Source: JAAURS01 sp044923475 (GTDB lineage Bacteria; Cyanobacteriota; Cyanobacteriia; Thermosynechococcales; Thermosynechococcaceae). Taken from it: 64,000 nucleotides of DNA. The position numbers and the translations under genes are program-made. This document shows positions 52,362 to 61,837 of the stretch, in pieces (the stretch's first letter is position 1; every line of letters begins with the position of its first letter). The stretch is from contig NZ_CP137338.1 of assembly GCF_044923475.1 (NCBI RefSeq), positions 1,550,001-1,614,000 on the forward strand. Direction: 5' to 3'. The notes beneath the pieces are model-generated. The model was not told the DNA's origin and made no database searches. It saw only the letters and a list, made by a program, of their open reading frames with translations.

Positions 52362-52736
52362 ATGACAGCAAAGCGCCTTCTGCTCATCGACGACGAAGAA
52401 AATCTGGTTTCGGTCATTCAGATCTGCTTGCAAAAGCTGGGGGGATGGACGGTCTTGACCGCCTCATCTGGGACAGAAGGGTTACGCCATGCCGAAGCGC
52501 TGCAGCCAGATGCAATTTTGCTGGATGTGATGATGCCAGATTTAGACGGACTCACGGTTCTGCGGCGGCTTAAAGCAAATCCGAGCACTCAAAACATTCC
52601 AGTTATTTTACTGACAGCCAAAATGCAGTCTGCCCATCAAAGCGAATACGCTCAGCTCGATATTGCTGGCGTGCTGGCTAAGCCTTTCGATCCCCTCGAT
52701 CTGGCTAAGCGAGTGGCGAAAATATTGGGTTGGTAG
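52362..52736 (+). CDS. Single-domain response regulator
   Basis: A 124-residue CheY-like receiver with the complete phosphorylation site: acidic Asp10, Asp11, Glu12 (LLLIDDEENL), phospho-Asp55 (AILLDVMMPDLDG), Thr in ILLTAKM and Lys in LAKPFDPLDL. No output domain. The ATG lies two bases after the kinase stop with GGAG in front, so it is probably the kinase's direct partner. Confidence 0.92.
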   Translation: MTAKRLLLIDDEENLVSVIQICLQKLGGWTVLTASSGTEGLRHAEALQPDAILLDVMMPDLDGLTVLRRLKANPSTQNIPVILLTAKMQSAHQSEYAQLDIAGVLAKPFDPLDLAKRVAKILGW

Positions 52737-52883
52737 CGTCCTTGCTGCCGCTGCGTCAAAAAAAAGACTTCTCTTATCGTTTCCTCACTTTTCTTCTTTA
52801 CTTTGATAGAAAGACGCGACTGAAAGGTCGACCTAACATACCGCATCGTCAAGCACGGAAACAGGACAAGTTAAAACGCATCT

Positions 52884-53279
52884 ATGGTTGAGGCAGCGAC
52901 GAAACGAATTCTCGCGATCGACAGCGAACCGAATATGCAAAAGATCGTGCAAACCTGTTTGACGACTTTAGGGGGGTGGGAAGTTCAGCTGGCCACATCG
53001 GCTCAGGAAGGTCTGAATAAGGCCGCAATCGAGCGCCCGGACGCTATTTTGATGGAAGGAACGATGCCCGCAATGAAGATTGCCGACTTCTTGGCGCAGC
53101 TTCAGGCGAACCCAATAACGCGGTCTATCCCAGTCGTTTTCTTGACAGAACAGGCCAGCCTGACCGAACGGCATCGGTTTTTAGAATTGGGTGCAGTGGG
53201 GGCGATCGCCAAACCCTTTGACCCCTTAACTCTAGCTGCTAAGATTGCAGCCATTCTAGGTTGGGAGATAGATCGCTAA
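52884..53279 (+). CDS. Degenerate receiver with Glu in place of phospho-Asp
   Basis: A 131-residue receiver-like protein similar to the one at 52362-52736 (QTCLTTLGGWEVQLATSAQE against QICLQKLGGWTVLTASSGTE). At the phosphorylation site it has AILMEGTMPAM, so Glu58 replaces Asp. The acidic pair is reduced to Asp13 and Glu15 (AIDSEP), while Thr in FLTEQAS and Lys in AIAKPFDP remain. Glu can mimic phospho-Asp in some receivers, so it may be constitutively active or act as a binding scaffold; this is inference. It is 147 bases after the intact paralogue. Confidence 0.85.
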   Translation: MVEAATKRILAIDSEPNMQKIVQTCLTTLGGWEVQLATSAQEGLNKAAIERPDAILMEGTMPAMKIADFLAQLQANPITRSIPVVFLTEQASLTERHRFLELGAVGAIAKPFDPLTLAAKIAAILGWEIDR

Positions 53280-53396
53280 AACCAACCACCAAAGCGAAAC
53301 GCAATGTCTGTAAGTGTGTACAGCAGATTCAAGCGAGGAGTGAGATTGAGGCCAGACCGACATTTAACGTCTTCCCTTATCTCAGGAGTTACGATT

Positions 53397-53690
53397 ATGA
53401 GTTGCCCCATTGACCCGAACTACGTTGCCCTCAGATTTAGCTGGTGGATTGAGGTTTTTACCGCGCATCCCAGCTGTATTTATTACTTTGGTCCGTTTGA
53501 AAATCCATCGGAAGCCAATGCCGCCCAAGACGGGTATTTAGAAGATTTAAAGGGCGAAGGCGCGCATATTGTTTCCGTACGGACTCACCTATGCCAGCCC
53601 CGCAAACTAACCATCTACGAAAACGAGCTGACGATCCACGATTTTGAATTTGGACCGCTGACCTTTTTCGAGGGATTAGTGGTGAGCTGA
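53397..53690 (+). CDS. DUF1816 protein
   Basis: A 97-residue cyanobacterial DUF1816 protein with SWWIEVFTAHPSCIYYFGPF, NAAQDGYLEDLKGEGA and the C-terminal EFGPLTFFEGLVVS. AGGAG nine bases upstream supports the ATG at 53397; an upstream reading frame start at 53304 is less likely. Role unknown. It lies behind the two receiver genes on the same strand, but nothing shows a functional link. Confidence 0.8.
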   Translation: MSCPIDPNYVALRFSWWIEVFTAHPSCIYYFGPFENPSEANAAQDGYLEDLKGEGAHIVSVRTHLCQPRKLTIYENELTIHDFEFGPLTFFEGLVVS

Positions 53691-53761
53691 GGCTGAAGGC
53701 TCGAAGTATTTTGTTCGCTCAAAATGCGAAAATCGAAAGGCTTAAGCTCTTCAGGCGATCG

Positions 53762-54571
53762 ATGGTATCTATCAAGCGATTTTGGCTGCTCTTATTCACT
53801 GCGATTCTGACCTTTTGCGCCAATGAATCGACGCTTGCAGCGGCCAGTGTAAATCCGCTGCAAGCTCGACTGGAGCAGTTTCCTGATTGGAAATCGCCGC
53901 CCATCCTTCAGCCCGCTAAAGGAGATCTGTACTACCCGGACTGGATGGCAGGTACGTGGCAAGTCACAAGCACTCTAACAGATGTTGCCGCACCCCTTGC
54001 ACCAGCAGTTGCGGCACCAGGATTTGATGCCAGTCGCAAAATGCTTCAGCAGCCTGTTCGTTTTTCCGTGCGGTTTGGGCCAGACAGATCGAAGGTGGCA
54101 ACCTTGCCTGTACGATCGCCTTTCCCTGTAGGAGCGATCGCTCCTGAGAAGTCCAACATTGTGGCAGACCGCGTCTATAACGGAATGAGTTTAGCCGAGG
54201 CAACCTTGGGGAAAAGGGTTTTGCGGTCCATTAGGGTAGATCCGCAATCTCCCAACCGTCAGGTGGCAGTGTTTGAGAACGGGCAAAGCTTGACAGCGGA
54301 GATCGGCGATCGCGGGGTTGAAACACCATTCGATCGCGCATTTGCCAGCAGCGAACTTTACTTACAAACCTTTCGGAGTGCGTCGCAAATTTATTTCAAC
54401 CGCGTCGAGAATACAATCTCTTATCAATTGATATCGGTCGAGCCGCCGCATATTGAAGCCAATCAGGTCACTGCTATTTATTTATCTCCGCAAGATCCAG
54501 ATTACTTTAAAGCCAAAGACCATCCCGTCGCGCTTTATCGTTATCGTCTTGAGTTCGATCGACCGAGTTGA
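53762..54571 (+). CDS. DUF6816 (thylakoid-lumen-type) protein
   Basis: A 269-residue protein with a signal peptide (KRFWLLLFTAILTFCANEST, cleavage near LAA). The mature start DWKSPPILQPAKGDLYYPDW and MAGTWQVTSTL is the conserved part of a family shared by cyanobacteria and plant plastid lumen proteins. Function unknown. The ATG at 53762 is preferred over an upstream TTG at 53711 because the signal peptide starts there. moaE follows in the same direction. Confidence 0.8.
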   Translation: MVSIKRFWLLLFTAILTFCANESTLAAASVNPLQARLEQFPDWKSPPILQPAKGDLYYPDWMAGTWQVTSTLTDVAAPLAPAVAAPGFDASRKMLQQPVRFSVRFGPDRSKVATLPVRSPFPVGAIAPEKSNIVADRVYNGMSLAEATLGKRVLRSIRVDPQSPNRQVAVFENGQSLTAEIGDRGVETPFDRAFASSELYLQTFRSASQIYFNRVENTISYQLISVEPPHIEANQVTAIYLSPQDPDYFKAKDHPVALYRYRLEFDRPS

Positions 54572-54666
54572 AAATTGTAGGATAACCTAGCTCAGCACGC
54601 ACGGCAAAAGGCTTCTACGATCCTATGATAGGAGAACGGTCTTACTCTGTGTCTTTTGAGGACAAC

Positions 54667-55155
54667 GTGACTACATCTTTTGTTGCAGGCGCTGCTGCCC
54701 AGACTCACTTTCGCCTCACTTTTGCGCCCCTGTCCTTGGCGGAGGCCTACGTGATCGCCGATTGTCCTGGCAATGGTGCGGTCGTCCTCATGAGCGGCAC
54801 CGTGCGGGAGCAAACTGAAGGTCGCCCCGTAGCTTTTTTAGAGTATCAAGCCTACGAACCCATGGCGCTGAGAGTATTCGAGCAAATTGCTCGGGACGTT
54901 GGGCGCCAGTGGGCAGCAGTGAATACCCTCGTCATTCACCACCGCACCGGAAAATTGACCGTCGGCGAAATTAGCGTGCTGGTTGCCGTCGGTTGTCCCC
55001 ATCGCAGTGAGGCTTTTGAAGCGTGTCGGTACGCCATCGACACGCTCAAGCATCAAGCCCCGATTTGGAAAAAAGAGCACTGGGAAGACGGTGCGAGTAC
55101 CTGGGTGAGTATTGGAGCCTGCGAACAGCCAGATGCTTCGGTCGTAGGGTGCTAG
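54667..55155 (+). CDS. moaE: Molybdopterin synthase catalytic subunit MoaE
   Basis: MoaE inserts sulfur, delivered by MoaD, into precursor Z to make molybdopterin. The protein has RLTFAPLSLAEAYVIAD, GAVVLMSGTVRE, and the catalytic region VIHHRTGKLTVGEISVLVAV with HRSEAFEACRYAIDTLK and PIWKKEHW. Lysines of the active site are present. GAGGA in front favours the GTG at 54667 (162 residues); an ATG at 54625 would add 14. The 3' end overlaps the opposing GGDEF/EAL gene by four bases. No other moa genes are near. The product would serve the xanthine dehydrogenase at 4.7-8.6 kb. Confidence 0.93.
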   Translation: MTTSFVAGAAAQTHFRLTFAPLSLAEAYVIADCPGNGAVVLMSGTVREQTEGRPVAFLEYQAYEPMALRVFEQIARDVGRQWAAVNTLVIHHRTGKLTVGEISVLVAVGCPHRSEAFEACRYAIDTLKHQAPIWKKEHWEDGASTWVSIGACEQPDASVVGC

Positions 55156-56999
55156 AACACTGAAAGCTGTTTTAGCCGTTCCTGCTGCGCGATCAACAAT
55201 TCCGTCGCCTGAGCGGTCGGGACGGGTGGCGAAAACAAATAACCCTGAACTTCCTGGCAATGAGTCGTGCTGAGGTAGTCCAACTGCGCTTGAGTTTCCA
55301 CCCCTTCAGCGACCAGCGAGAGTCCCAATTGATGGCCCAGCGCCGTAATGGTTTTAATAATGTCGCACTCTTGGCCGGGGGCCTGGACCTGTTTGACAAA
55401 CTGTCGGTCGATTTTAAGCGTATTGACAGGAAATCGATGTAAATAACTCAAAGACGAGTAACCGGTGCCAAAGTCGTCGATGCTGAGCTGAACGTTCCGC
55501 TTTCTGAGCTTATGCAAAAATCGAATCGTTCCTTCAGGGTCGTGGACGATCGTACTTTCAGTAATTTCTAGCTTGAGCTGATGTTCTAAGCTCTGCTGCT
55601 GGGACAAGATGTCGTCGATGACGCTCAGGAGCTTCGGCTGATTTTCGGGCAAAAAGTGTTTGGCGGAAAGGTTGACGCTCATGACGAGCGGTGCGAGGTC
55701 TGGAAATCGAGATGCCCAAGTTCGAAGTTGCCGATAGGCTTGTTGAATGACCCAAAGATCGATAGGGACGATCAGATCTGTCTCCTCAGCAATTTGGATG
55801 AAGATCTCCGGCAGAATAATTTGACCGTTGGCTTGGGGCCAGCGAATCAGCGCTTCAAATCCCGTAATTTGAGACGTCTTAATCGAAACGATGGGCTGAT
55901 AGTAAATGGAAAATTCATCTCTGCGTTCCGTCGCACGGCGCAAATTAATTTCAATCTGAAGCTGCTGGCGGGCTTGGAGATGCATGGCATCGTCAAAGAT
56001 CTCAAACCGTCCCGTTCCCAGTGATTTAGCGCGATACATGGCCGTATCTGCATCGCGGAGGAGATGTTCTGGCTGCTCGTACCGCCCATCGCCGATGACA
56101 ATGCCGATGCAGGCATTCATAAAAATCTCGTGCTGCTCGATGGTGTAAAGCTCGCTCAAGGCGCGATTGAGCTTCTCTGCCAGGCGAATGGCTTCCATTT
56201 TGTCTGAAATATCTTCGAGCAAGATGGCAAATTCGTCGCCCCCCAGACGAGCGAGCTGTCCTGCGGACTGCAAGCAAGCATTGAGCCGCTTGGCAACAGC
56301 CACCAAGAGTCGATCGCCCAACGAGTGTCCGAGGGAGTCGTTGACCATTTTGAAGCGATCGCAGTCCAGATAGAGCACCGCAAAACGATAGTGCTGCTGC
56401 TGCTGCGCGTGGTCTAATGCTTGCGCGAGGAGGTTGCTAAAACAGGTTCGATTGGGCAACCCCGTGAGCGGATCGTGCAAAGCTAAATGCAGTAGCTCCT
56501 GCTGGACCTCGTAGCGCTGGGCCGTCTCCGCTTCTAGCTGTGCGGTGCGCTGCAAAATCCGCAGCTCTAGTTTTGAATTGAGTTCGCTCAGCGCCGTGTG
56601 GGCGGCAAACAAGCTCAGGTGCGTTCTGACCCGCGCCAAAACTTCTTCCCATTGAAAGGGCTTGGTGATGTAGTCCACACCACCATTCTTAAACGCTTGG
56701 ACTTTATCGAAGACCTCGTCTAGCGCGCTGATAAAAATAATCGGAATCGCCTCGGTTTGCGGATCCGTCTTGAGCTGACGGCAAACATCATAGCCATCCA
56801 TCTCCGGCATCATGATGTCTAGCAAGATTAAATGCGGCGGTGCCGATTGAATTGCCCTGAGTGCCATTGCACCGCTGACTACGCCGCGAACGCTATATCC
56901 TTGCTGCGTCAACAGCGCTGAAAGCACTTGAAGATTCTCCGACTTGTCATCAACAATCAGAATATCGATTTTGGATGACGCGTCCAAGGCAGTTTTCAT
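55152..56999 (-). CDS. Response regulator with GGDEF and EAL domains
   Basis: A 615-residue protein: receiver (about 8-125, LILLDIMMPEMDGYDV), GGDEF (about 175-340, with LARLGGDEFAILLE) and EAL (about 350-605, FEALIRWPQANG, LKLEITEST, IDDFGTGYSSLSYL). Both motifs are intact, so it could make or degrade cyclic di-GMP depending on phosphorylation; which activity dominates is not visible. The ATG overlaps the stop of the hybrid kinase by four bases, so the two are coupled and the kinase is likely the phosphodonor. Confidence 0.92.
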   Translation of the reverse strand: MKTALDASSKIDILIVDDKSENLQVLSALLTQQGYSVRGVVSGAMALRAIQSAPPHLILLDIMMPEMDGYDVCRQLKTDPQTEAIPIIFISALDEVFDKVQAFKNGGVDYITKPFQWEEVLARVRTHLSLFAAHTALSELNSKLELRILQRTAQLEAETAQRYEVQQELLHLALHDPLTGLPNRTCFSNLLAQALDHAQQQQHYRFAVLYLDCDRFKMVNDSLGHSLGDRLLVAVAKRLNACLQSAGQLARLGGDEFAILLEDISDKMEAIRLAEKLNRALSELYTIEQHEIFMNACIGIVIGDGRYEQPEHLLRDADTAMYRAKSLGTGRFEIFDDAMHLQARQQLQIEINLRRATERRDEFSIYYQPIVSIKTSQITGFEALIRWPQANGQIILPEIFIQIAEETDLIVPIDLWVIQQAYRQLRTWASRFPDLAPLVMSVNLSAKHFLPENQPKLLSVIDDILSQQQSLEHQLKLEITESTIVHDPEGTIRFLHKLRKRNVQLSIDDFGTGYSSLSYLHRFPVNTLKIDRQFVKQVQAPGQECDIIKTITALGHQLGLSLVAEGVETQAQLDYLSTTHCQEVQGYLFSPPVPTAQATELLIAQQERLKQLSVF

Positions 57000-59900
57000 A
57001 ACAAGTTTTCAGTCAGCTCAAAAATGACATCGCATCGGAAATTCCGGACCAGATGCGTTAAGTTTTCCCGAAGCTCGCCGTTCTCCTCCGAAACGCGATC
57101 GATTAGCGACAACAATACAGCATTGTCTACCTTTTGAGCGGCTTGGTGAACTTCAGCGATCCACTCCTTTGGCATTGTTCGGAGCGACTCTAGGGTTAGG
57201 GTATCCATAGGCTGTTTTATACCACTTTTACGGACAGATTGCTGATGGACTCGGACAGCAAAATGAATGCCTAGGTATTGGGCGAGAACTTGGAAAATTT
57301 CGGCTTCTCTAAACGGTTTTCGAACGATCGCATCGCAGCCCGCCTCCAGAATCGCATCCGTATTTTCTTCTAGGGCACTGGCGGTCAGCGCAACGACAAC
57401 CGTATTGCTCTGAGGGTTTGTTTTAATGTGCCGGGTGGCGGTATAGCCATCCATTGTGGGCATTTGCATGTCCATCCAAACTAAGTGAGGGTTCCAATCT
57501 TGACAGACCGCAACGGCCTCCTGTCCGTCGCGGGCATCTCGAATGTCAAAGCCCAAGGGTTCTAACAAGTGCATCATCAGCTGCCGACTCTCCCAGCGAT
57601 CGTCCGCCACTAGAATGCGGTATTTCTGCTGTCCGGGCGCTAACCCCACGACCTGAGGTTCTGGCATCAGCAGGGGTTCGGAGACTGCTTCGACAGGAAT
57701 ATAAAATTGGAACAGCGAACCTTGCCCCAGTTTGCTAGAGACAGAGATACCGCCACCGAGGAGTTGCACGAACTCTCGACAGATGGGTAGCCCTAGTCCG
57801 GTGCCAGCCTGCGGACCGCTGCTGCTTTGTTTGCTCTGCACGAAGGCTTCGAAAATCGAGTCGAGTTCGGTGCTGGCGACCCCAACACCGGTATCTTCCA
57901 CGTCGAAGGATAGGAGCGAGGTTGGGTTTTCCTCAGAATCCCGATCCTCTAAAAAGCGAACCCTAACCCAAATATGACCCTCATCGGTAAATTTGATCGC
58001 ATTGCCGATGAGGTTGATGAGAATCTGGCGAAGCTTGCCTTCGTCGGTGACGACAAACTGCGGGACGTTGTACGATTGCTCGACGGTTAGCGCGATGCCT
58101 TTGGAAAATACTCGCATTGAGAACATGCTTTCCAATGTTTTGAGCAGGTAGTGCAGATCGAAACAGTTGAGGTTAATGTCGATTCGCCCAGCTTCAATTT
58201 TTGCCATATCTAGCACGTCGTTAATCATCTCCAAGAGATGCTCTCCGCTGCGATTGATAATATCCAGCCGATCGCGCTGGATTTCAGAGAGAGAGAGATC
58301 GCGGTTCATCACCTGGGCGAATCCCAAAATTGAGTTGAGGGGCGTGCGCAGTTCGTGGCTCATATTAGACAAAAATCGGCTCTTGGCTTGGTTGGCCGTT
58401 TCGGCCTCTAGTTTGGCTTGTTGCAGCGCGACTTCGGCCCGGCGGCGATCGCTGATATCGTTCATCGTGCTCACTACGCAAACCTGACCGTCCACTTCAA
58501 TCATCTCTGCCGAGAAGAGCACCGTGCGAATCTTCCCCTTTCGATTGCGAAAGTCGCACTCGAAACCGCGCACCACTTGGTGTTGCTGGAGCATTTGAAA
58601 GACTTGTTCGCGGCGCTCGAGATCTGCCCATAACTGTAACTCAAAGCTCGTTTTTTCTAAAATATCGACGGTTTGCGCGTCAAAAAATTCTAAAGCGCTC
58701 GTATTGGCATCTAAAATACGCCCGTCGCTAATCCGGCTGATGGTCATCGGGTTGGGATTAGAGTGGAAAATCTTTGCAAACTTTTCTTCGGAGCGGCGCA
58801 ACGCCTCTTCTGCACGTTTGCGGTCTGTAATGTCGTAGAGGATGCTGATGAGATAGGGTTCCCCGTCAACCTCGATCAAGTCTGCCGAGTAAAGAATGAT
58901 GCGATCTCCTCGTTTTGTCTTCAGATAGCTTTCGACGCCCCGCACCGGACCCTGGGTTTGAATCGACTGAATCATCTGCTGGCGTTGGACTGGATCTATC
59001 CCTAAGTCCAGGTCGAAATTGCGTTTGTCCAATACCTCCCCGCGTTCGAGGTCGAATAAATCGAGGGCGCTGTCATTCACGTCGATCGGGCTTCCATCGC
59101 TGACGCGGCTGATCGCAATGGGATTGGGGTGGGTGTAAAAAATTTTGGCAAATTTTTCTTCAGACTGTCGCAGTGCCGCAGTTCGTTCTTGTACTCTCGC
59201 CTCGAGCTCGTCGAAGGAGCCTTGCAAGTGAATTGCCATCCGGTTGAAGGCTTTGGCAAGATTGCTTAACTCTTCGATGCGACTGTTTTCGAAACTAGCG
59301 CGAATGGAGTTGTGCGTGAAGCCCTGCGGGCCTTCTTGAGCCAGCATCTCGCCGGATCGGATCAATTCTCTAAGACCCTGGCTGAGGCGACGTGCGGTCA
59401 CGAGGCTAAATAAAATAGCCGTCATTAGAACTACAATTCCCAGCAGCAGACTTTCTCGGTTTTGTTCGGGGACTTGCTGCCAGAACGTCGCGCGGGGCAC
59501 AACGGCCACGACTAGAAAATCCAGACCGCAATCTTTCCGAACTGGGGCGGACCAGAGGGTGTAGTTGCTGCCTTGGCTTGACAGCGCGGCGTGCTGCAAT
59601 GGCTCGCGGGCGCTCCATTGTTCGAGCAGGTCGGGCATGTGGGGGGCGATGTGCTGCAGCAGCGGATCGCTCAGGTTTGCTGCTGTAATGCGTTCGACTT
59701 TACCGCGATCGACTTTAAAGGGAAGTTGCTGGGATGAAGTGCCTACAATTTGGCCTTTGCGATCGACGATCGCCAGACCGGGCAATTGCTGGGTAACGAG
59801 CGATCGCAGAAACGTACTGATTTGCTCTAAGGAAAAGCCCACTCCAGTCACGCCCAGAAGGGTTTGGTTCGCGCTGTAGACGGGCTCTGAAAAGGTCAAT

Positions 59901-60493
59901 CTCGGTCTAGATTCCTTAAAGTCTTGATAAATGCCGCTCCAGCCTTTACTGCCTGGTTTTAGCGCGTTAGCATACCAAGGCCTTTTCCTAGGGTCGTACC
60001 ATTGCCCCTTTTTCAGCCGCTTGCGAACTTGACCTCGAGCGTTTACAGCATAGCTATAGAACTTTCTTTTAGTTTTCGCATTGACGCGGCTGGCCTGCCA
60101 GGTGCGATCGCCTTGAAACCCCAGTCCTGCAAACTCGCCGTTGACGCTGCCGAAATAAATTGCCGTAACGGGTACCGTCGTCAGCAGACTGCGCTGCCTC
60201 CAAAAGTGCTGCGTCAATCGATCGGGATCTTGAAGGCTTAATTCTCGATTGGAAATGCCCGCGCGGTTGAGCCGATTGATCACAGTGGAGGATTCCAGAT
60301 ACTCGTCGAGCTTTTCGCCGATTCGAGTCAGCGTTTCGGCCTGCACGTATCGATTTCGCTCCTCAATGGAGCGCCGCTCGTTATTCCACGCCAGCCACAT
60401 CGTCAGGCCAACGGCTGTGGCCGTTTGAAGCACGAACGTCGCAACCAGTATGATTCGGAGCGGTATGGTTCTACGGGGCATGTCGAAGCGCAT
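56996..60493 (-). CDS. Hybrid histidine kinase, sensor-HAMP-PAS-PAS-HisKA-HATPase-REC
   Basis: A 1165-residue inner-membrane hybrid kinase. A first span is at about 12-34 and a second at about 345-365, enclosing a Cache-like periplasmic sensor (YSYAVNARGQ, KGWSGIYQDFKESRPRLTFS). HAMP, PAS1 and PAS2 follow, each pair with a LRRSEEKFAKIF linker, then HisKA with FLSNMSHELRTPLNSILG, HATPase (NLIGNAIKFTDEGHI, GTGLGLPIC), a receiver with VWMDMQMPTMDGY, and a helical C-terminal tail (about 1080-1165). All catalytic residues are in place. Ligand unknown. It precedes the GGDEF/EAL regulator with ATGA overlap. Confidence 0.9.
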   Translation of the reverse strand: MRFDMPRRTIPLRIILVATFVLQTATAVGLTMWLAWNNERRSIEERNRYVQAETLTRIGEKLDEYLESSTVINRLNRAGISNRELSLQDPDRLTQHFWRQRSLLTTVPVTAIYFGSVNGEFAGLGFQGDRTWQASRVNAKTKRKFYSYAVNARGQVRKRLKKGQWYDPRKRPWYANALKPGSKGWSGIYQDFKESRPRLTFSEPVYSANQTLLGVTGVGFSLEQISTFLRSLVTQQLPGLAIVDRKGQIVGTSSQQLPFKVDRGKVERITAANLSDPLLQHIAPHMPDLLEQWSAREPLQHAALSSQGSNYTLWSAPVRKDCGLDFLVVAVVPRATFWQQVPEQNRESLLLGIVVLMTAILFSLVTARRLSQGLRELIRSGEMLAQEGPQGFTHNSIRASFENSRIEELSNLAKAFNRMAIHLQGSFDELEARVQERTAALRQSEEKFAKIFYTHPNPIAISRVSDGSPIDVNDSALDLFDLERGEVLDKRNFDLDLGIDPVQRQQMIQSIQTQGPVRGVESYLKTKRGDRIILYSADLIEVDGEPYLISILYDITDRKRAEEALRRSEEKFAKIFHSNPNPMTISRISDGRILDANTSALEFFDAQTVDILEKTSFELQLWADLERREQVFQMLQQHQVVRGFECDFRNRKGKIRTVLFSAEMIEVDGQVCVVSTMNDISDRRRAEVALQQAKLEAETANQAKSRFLSNMSHELRTPLNSILGFAQVMNRDLSLSEIQRDRLDIINRSGEHLLEMINDVLDMAKIEAGRIDINLNCFDLHYLLKTLESMFSMRVFSKGIALTVEQSYNVPQFVVTDEGKLRQILINLIGNAIKFTDEGHIWVRVRFLEDRDSEENPTSLLSFDVEDTGVGVASTELDSIFEAFVQSKQSSSGPQAGTGLGLPICREFVQLLGGGISVSSKLGQGSLFQFYIPVEAVSEPLLMPEPQVVGLAPGQQKYRILVADDRWESRQLMMHLLEPLGFDIRDARDGQEAVAVCQDWNPHLVWMDMQMPTMDGYTATRHIKTNPQSNTVVVALTASALEENTDAILEAGCDAIVRKPFREAEIFQVLAQYLGIHFAVRVHQQSVRKSGIKQPMDTLTLESLRTMPKEWIAEVHQAAQKVDNAVLLSLIDRVSEENGELRENLTHLVRNFRCDVIFELTENLL

Positions 60494-60571
60494 TTAGGCA
60501 GGCCAACACAGCAGAAGTAGGCTATTGCTCGGCTAATCGTTCGATTGTTTTCTAATGTGTTTAAGCTTATC

Positions 60572-61813
60572 TCACTGGGCCAGACGAATGCCTGAAAATT
60601 GCCATCGCGCCGAAGTTGGAAAAAAGTTGCGATAGGTGGCGCGAATATGGCCCGGCGGGGTGACGCAGGAACCGCCCCGCAGCACCATTTGGTTGCACAT
60701 GAACTTGCCGTTGTACTCTCCCACTGCGCCAGCGCTGGGTTGAAAGCCTGGGTAGGGCAAATACGCGCTTTGCGTCCACTCCCAAACGTTGCCGTAGAGC
60801 CGAAAGCTCTGGTCTGGAGATGGAATGGGATGGAGATAGCCTTGCTCTAGGAAGTTGCCTTGAAGGGGTAAGTTTGAGGCTGCAATCTCCCACTCTGCTT
60901 CGGTGGGCAACCGCTTGCCAGCCCAGCGGGCGTAGGCATCGGCTTCAAAAAAACTGACGTGGCAGACGGGCGCGGCGGTGTCGAGCGATCGCAGCCCCCC
61001 CAGGGTCATCACTTTCCAGGTTCTATCCCCGCGCTCCCAGTACAGGGGTGCCGTCCAGCCCTCGCTTTGGATCGTCGCCCACCCTTCGGCCAGCCAGTAT
61101 TCGGGATTTTGGTAGCCGCCTGCTTCGATGAATTCTAAGTATTCTTTGTTGGTGACGGGTTGGGAGGCGAGGCAGTAGTCCTGCAAATAGACTGGATGGC
61201 GCGGCCCTTCGTTGTCGAAGGCGAAGGCACTTCCATCGTGGCCGATGGCGCGCAACCCGCCGGAAAATTCTAGCCACGCGGGCTGAAGGTTGCCTTCATT
61301 TTGTTCTGGCAGGTTCGTTCGATACGCAGGCCGTAGAGGGTTGCACGCCAGAATATGCTTGATATCGGTCATCAACAGTTCTTGATGCTGCTGTTCGTGG
61401 TGCAGCCCTAGGGTGATGAGGCCTTCGAGTTCGGGACGGTCGCCGCTCTGGAGCAGCGACCGCATGGCGGCATCGACGTAGGCTCGATATTGATAGACTT
61501 CCGCTACGGTCGGTCGGGTCAAGAGGCCGCGCTGGGCGCGGGGATGGCGATCGCCGATGGCTTCGTAGTAGGAGTTAAATAAATAACCGAATTGGGGATG
61601 AAAAACCTCGTAACCCGGCAGGTAGGGTGCGAGCAAAAAGGTCTCAAAAAACCAAGTTGTATGGGCCAGGTGCCACTTGGGCGGACTGACATCCGGCATG
61701 CTCTGAACCACATAATCTTCAGTGGCGAGCGGGGCGCAAAGGACTTCGCTGAGCTGGCGCACTCGTTCGAACTGCGCTTTGAGGCTTGCCGTCGGCGTTT
61801 GGGTTGGAGTCAT
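60572..61813 (-). CDS. egtB: Ergothioneine biosynthesis iron enzyme EgtB
   Basis: A mononuclear iron enzyme that joins a thiol donor to trimethylhistidine during ergothioneine synthesis. The 413-residue protein has the DinB-like N-terminal part with WHLAHTTWFFET, the iron site LGLHHEQQHQELLMTD, and a formylglycine-enzyme-like C-terminal part (FAFDNEGPRHPVYLQDY, LPTEAEWEIAA, NVWEWTQSAYLPYPG, VLRGGSCVTP). The length fits EgtB. No EgtD methyltransferase gene is nearby. Substrate details (cysteine or gamma-glutamylcysteine) cannot be read from sequence. Confidence 0.9.
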   Translation of the reverse strand: MTPTQTPTASLKAQFERVRQLSEVLCAPLATEDYVVQSMPDVSPPKWHLAHTTWFFETFLLAPYLPGYEVFHPQFGYLFNSYYEAIGDRHPRAQRGLLTRPTVAEVYQYRAYVDAAMRSLLQSGDRPELEGLITLGLHHEQQHQELLMTDIKHILACNPLRPAYRTNLPEQNEGNLQPAWLEFSGGLRAIGHDGSAFAFDNEGPRHPVYLQDYCLASQPVTNKEYLEFIEAGGYQNPEYWLAEGWATIQSEGWTAPLYWERGDRTWKVMTLGGLRSLDTAAPVCHVSFFEADAYARWAGKRLPTEAEWEIAASNLPLQGNFLEQGYLHPIPSPDQSFRLYGNVWEWTQSAYLPYPGFQPSAGAVGEYNGKFMCNQMVLRGGSCVTPPGHIRATYRNFFPTSARWQFSGIRLAQ

Positions 61814-61837
61814 GCAAAAAATAAGCGATGGTGCGTC

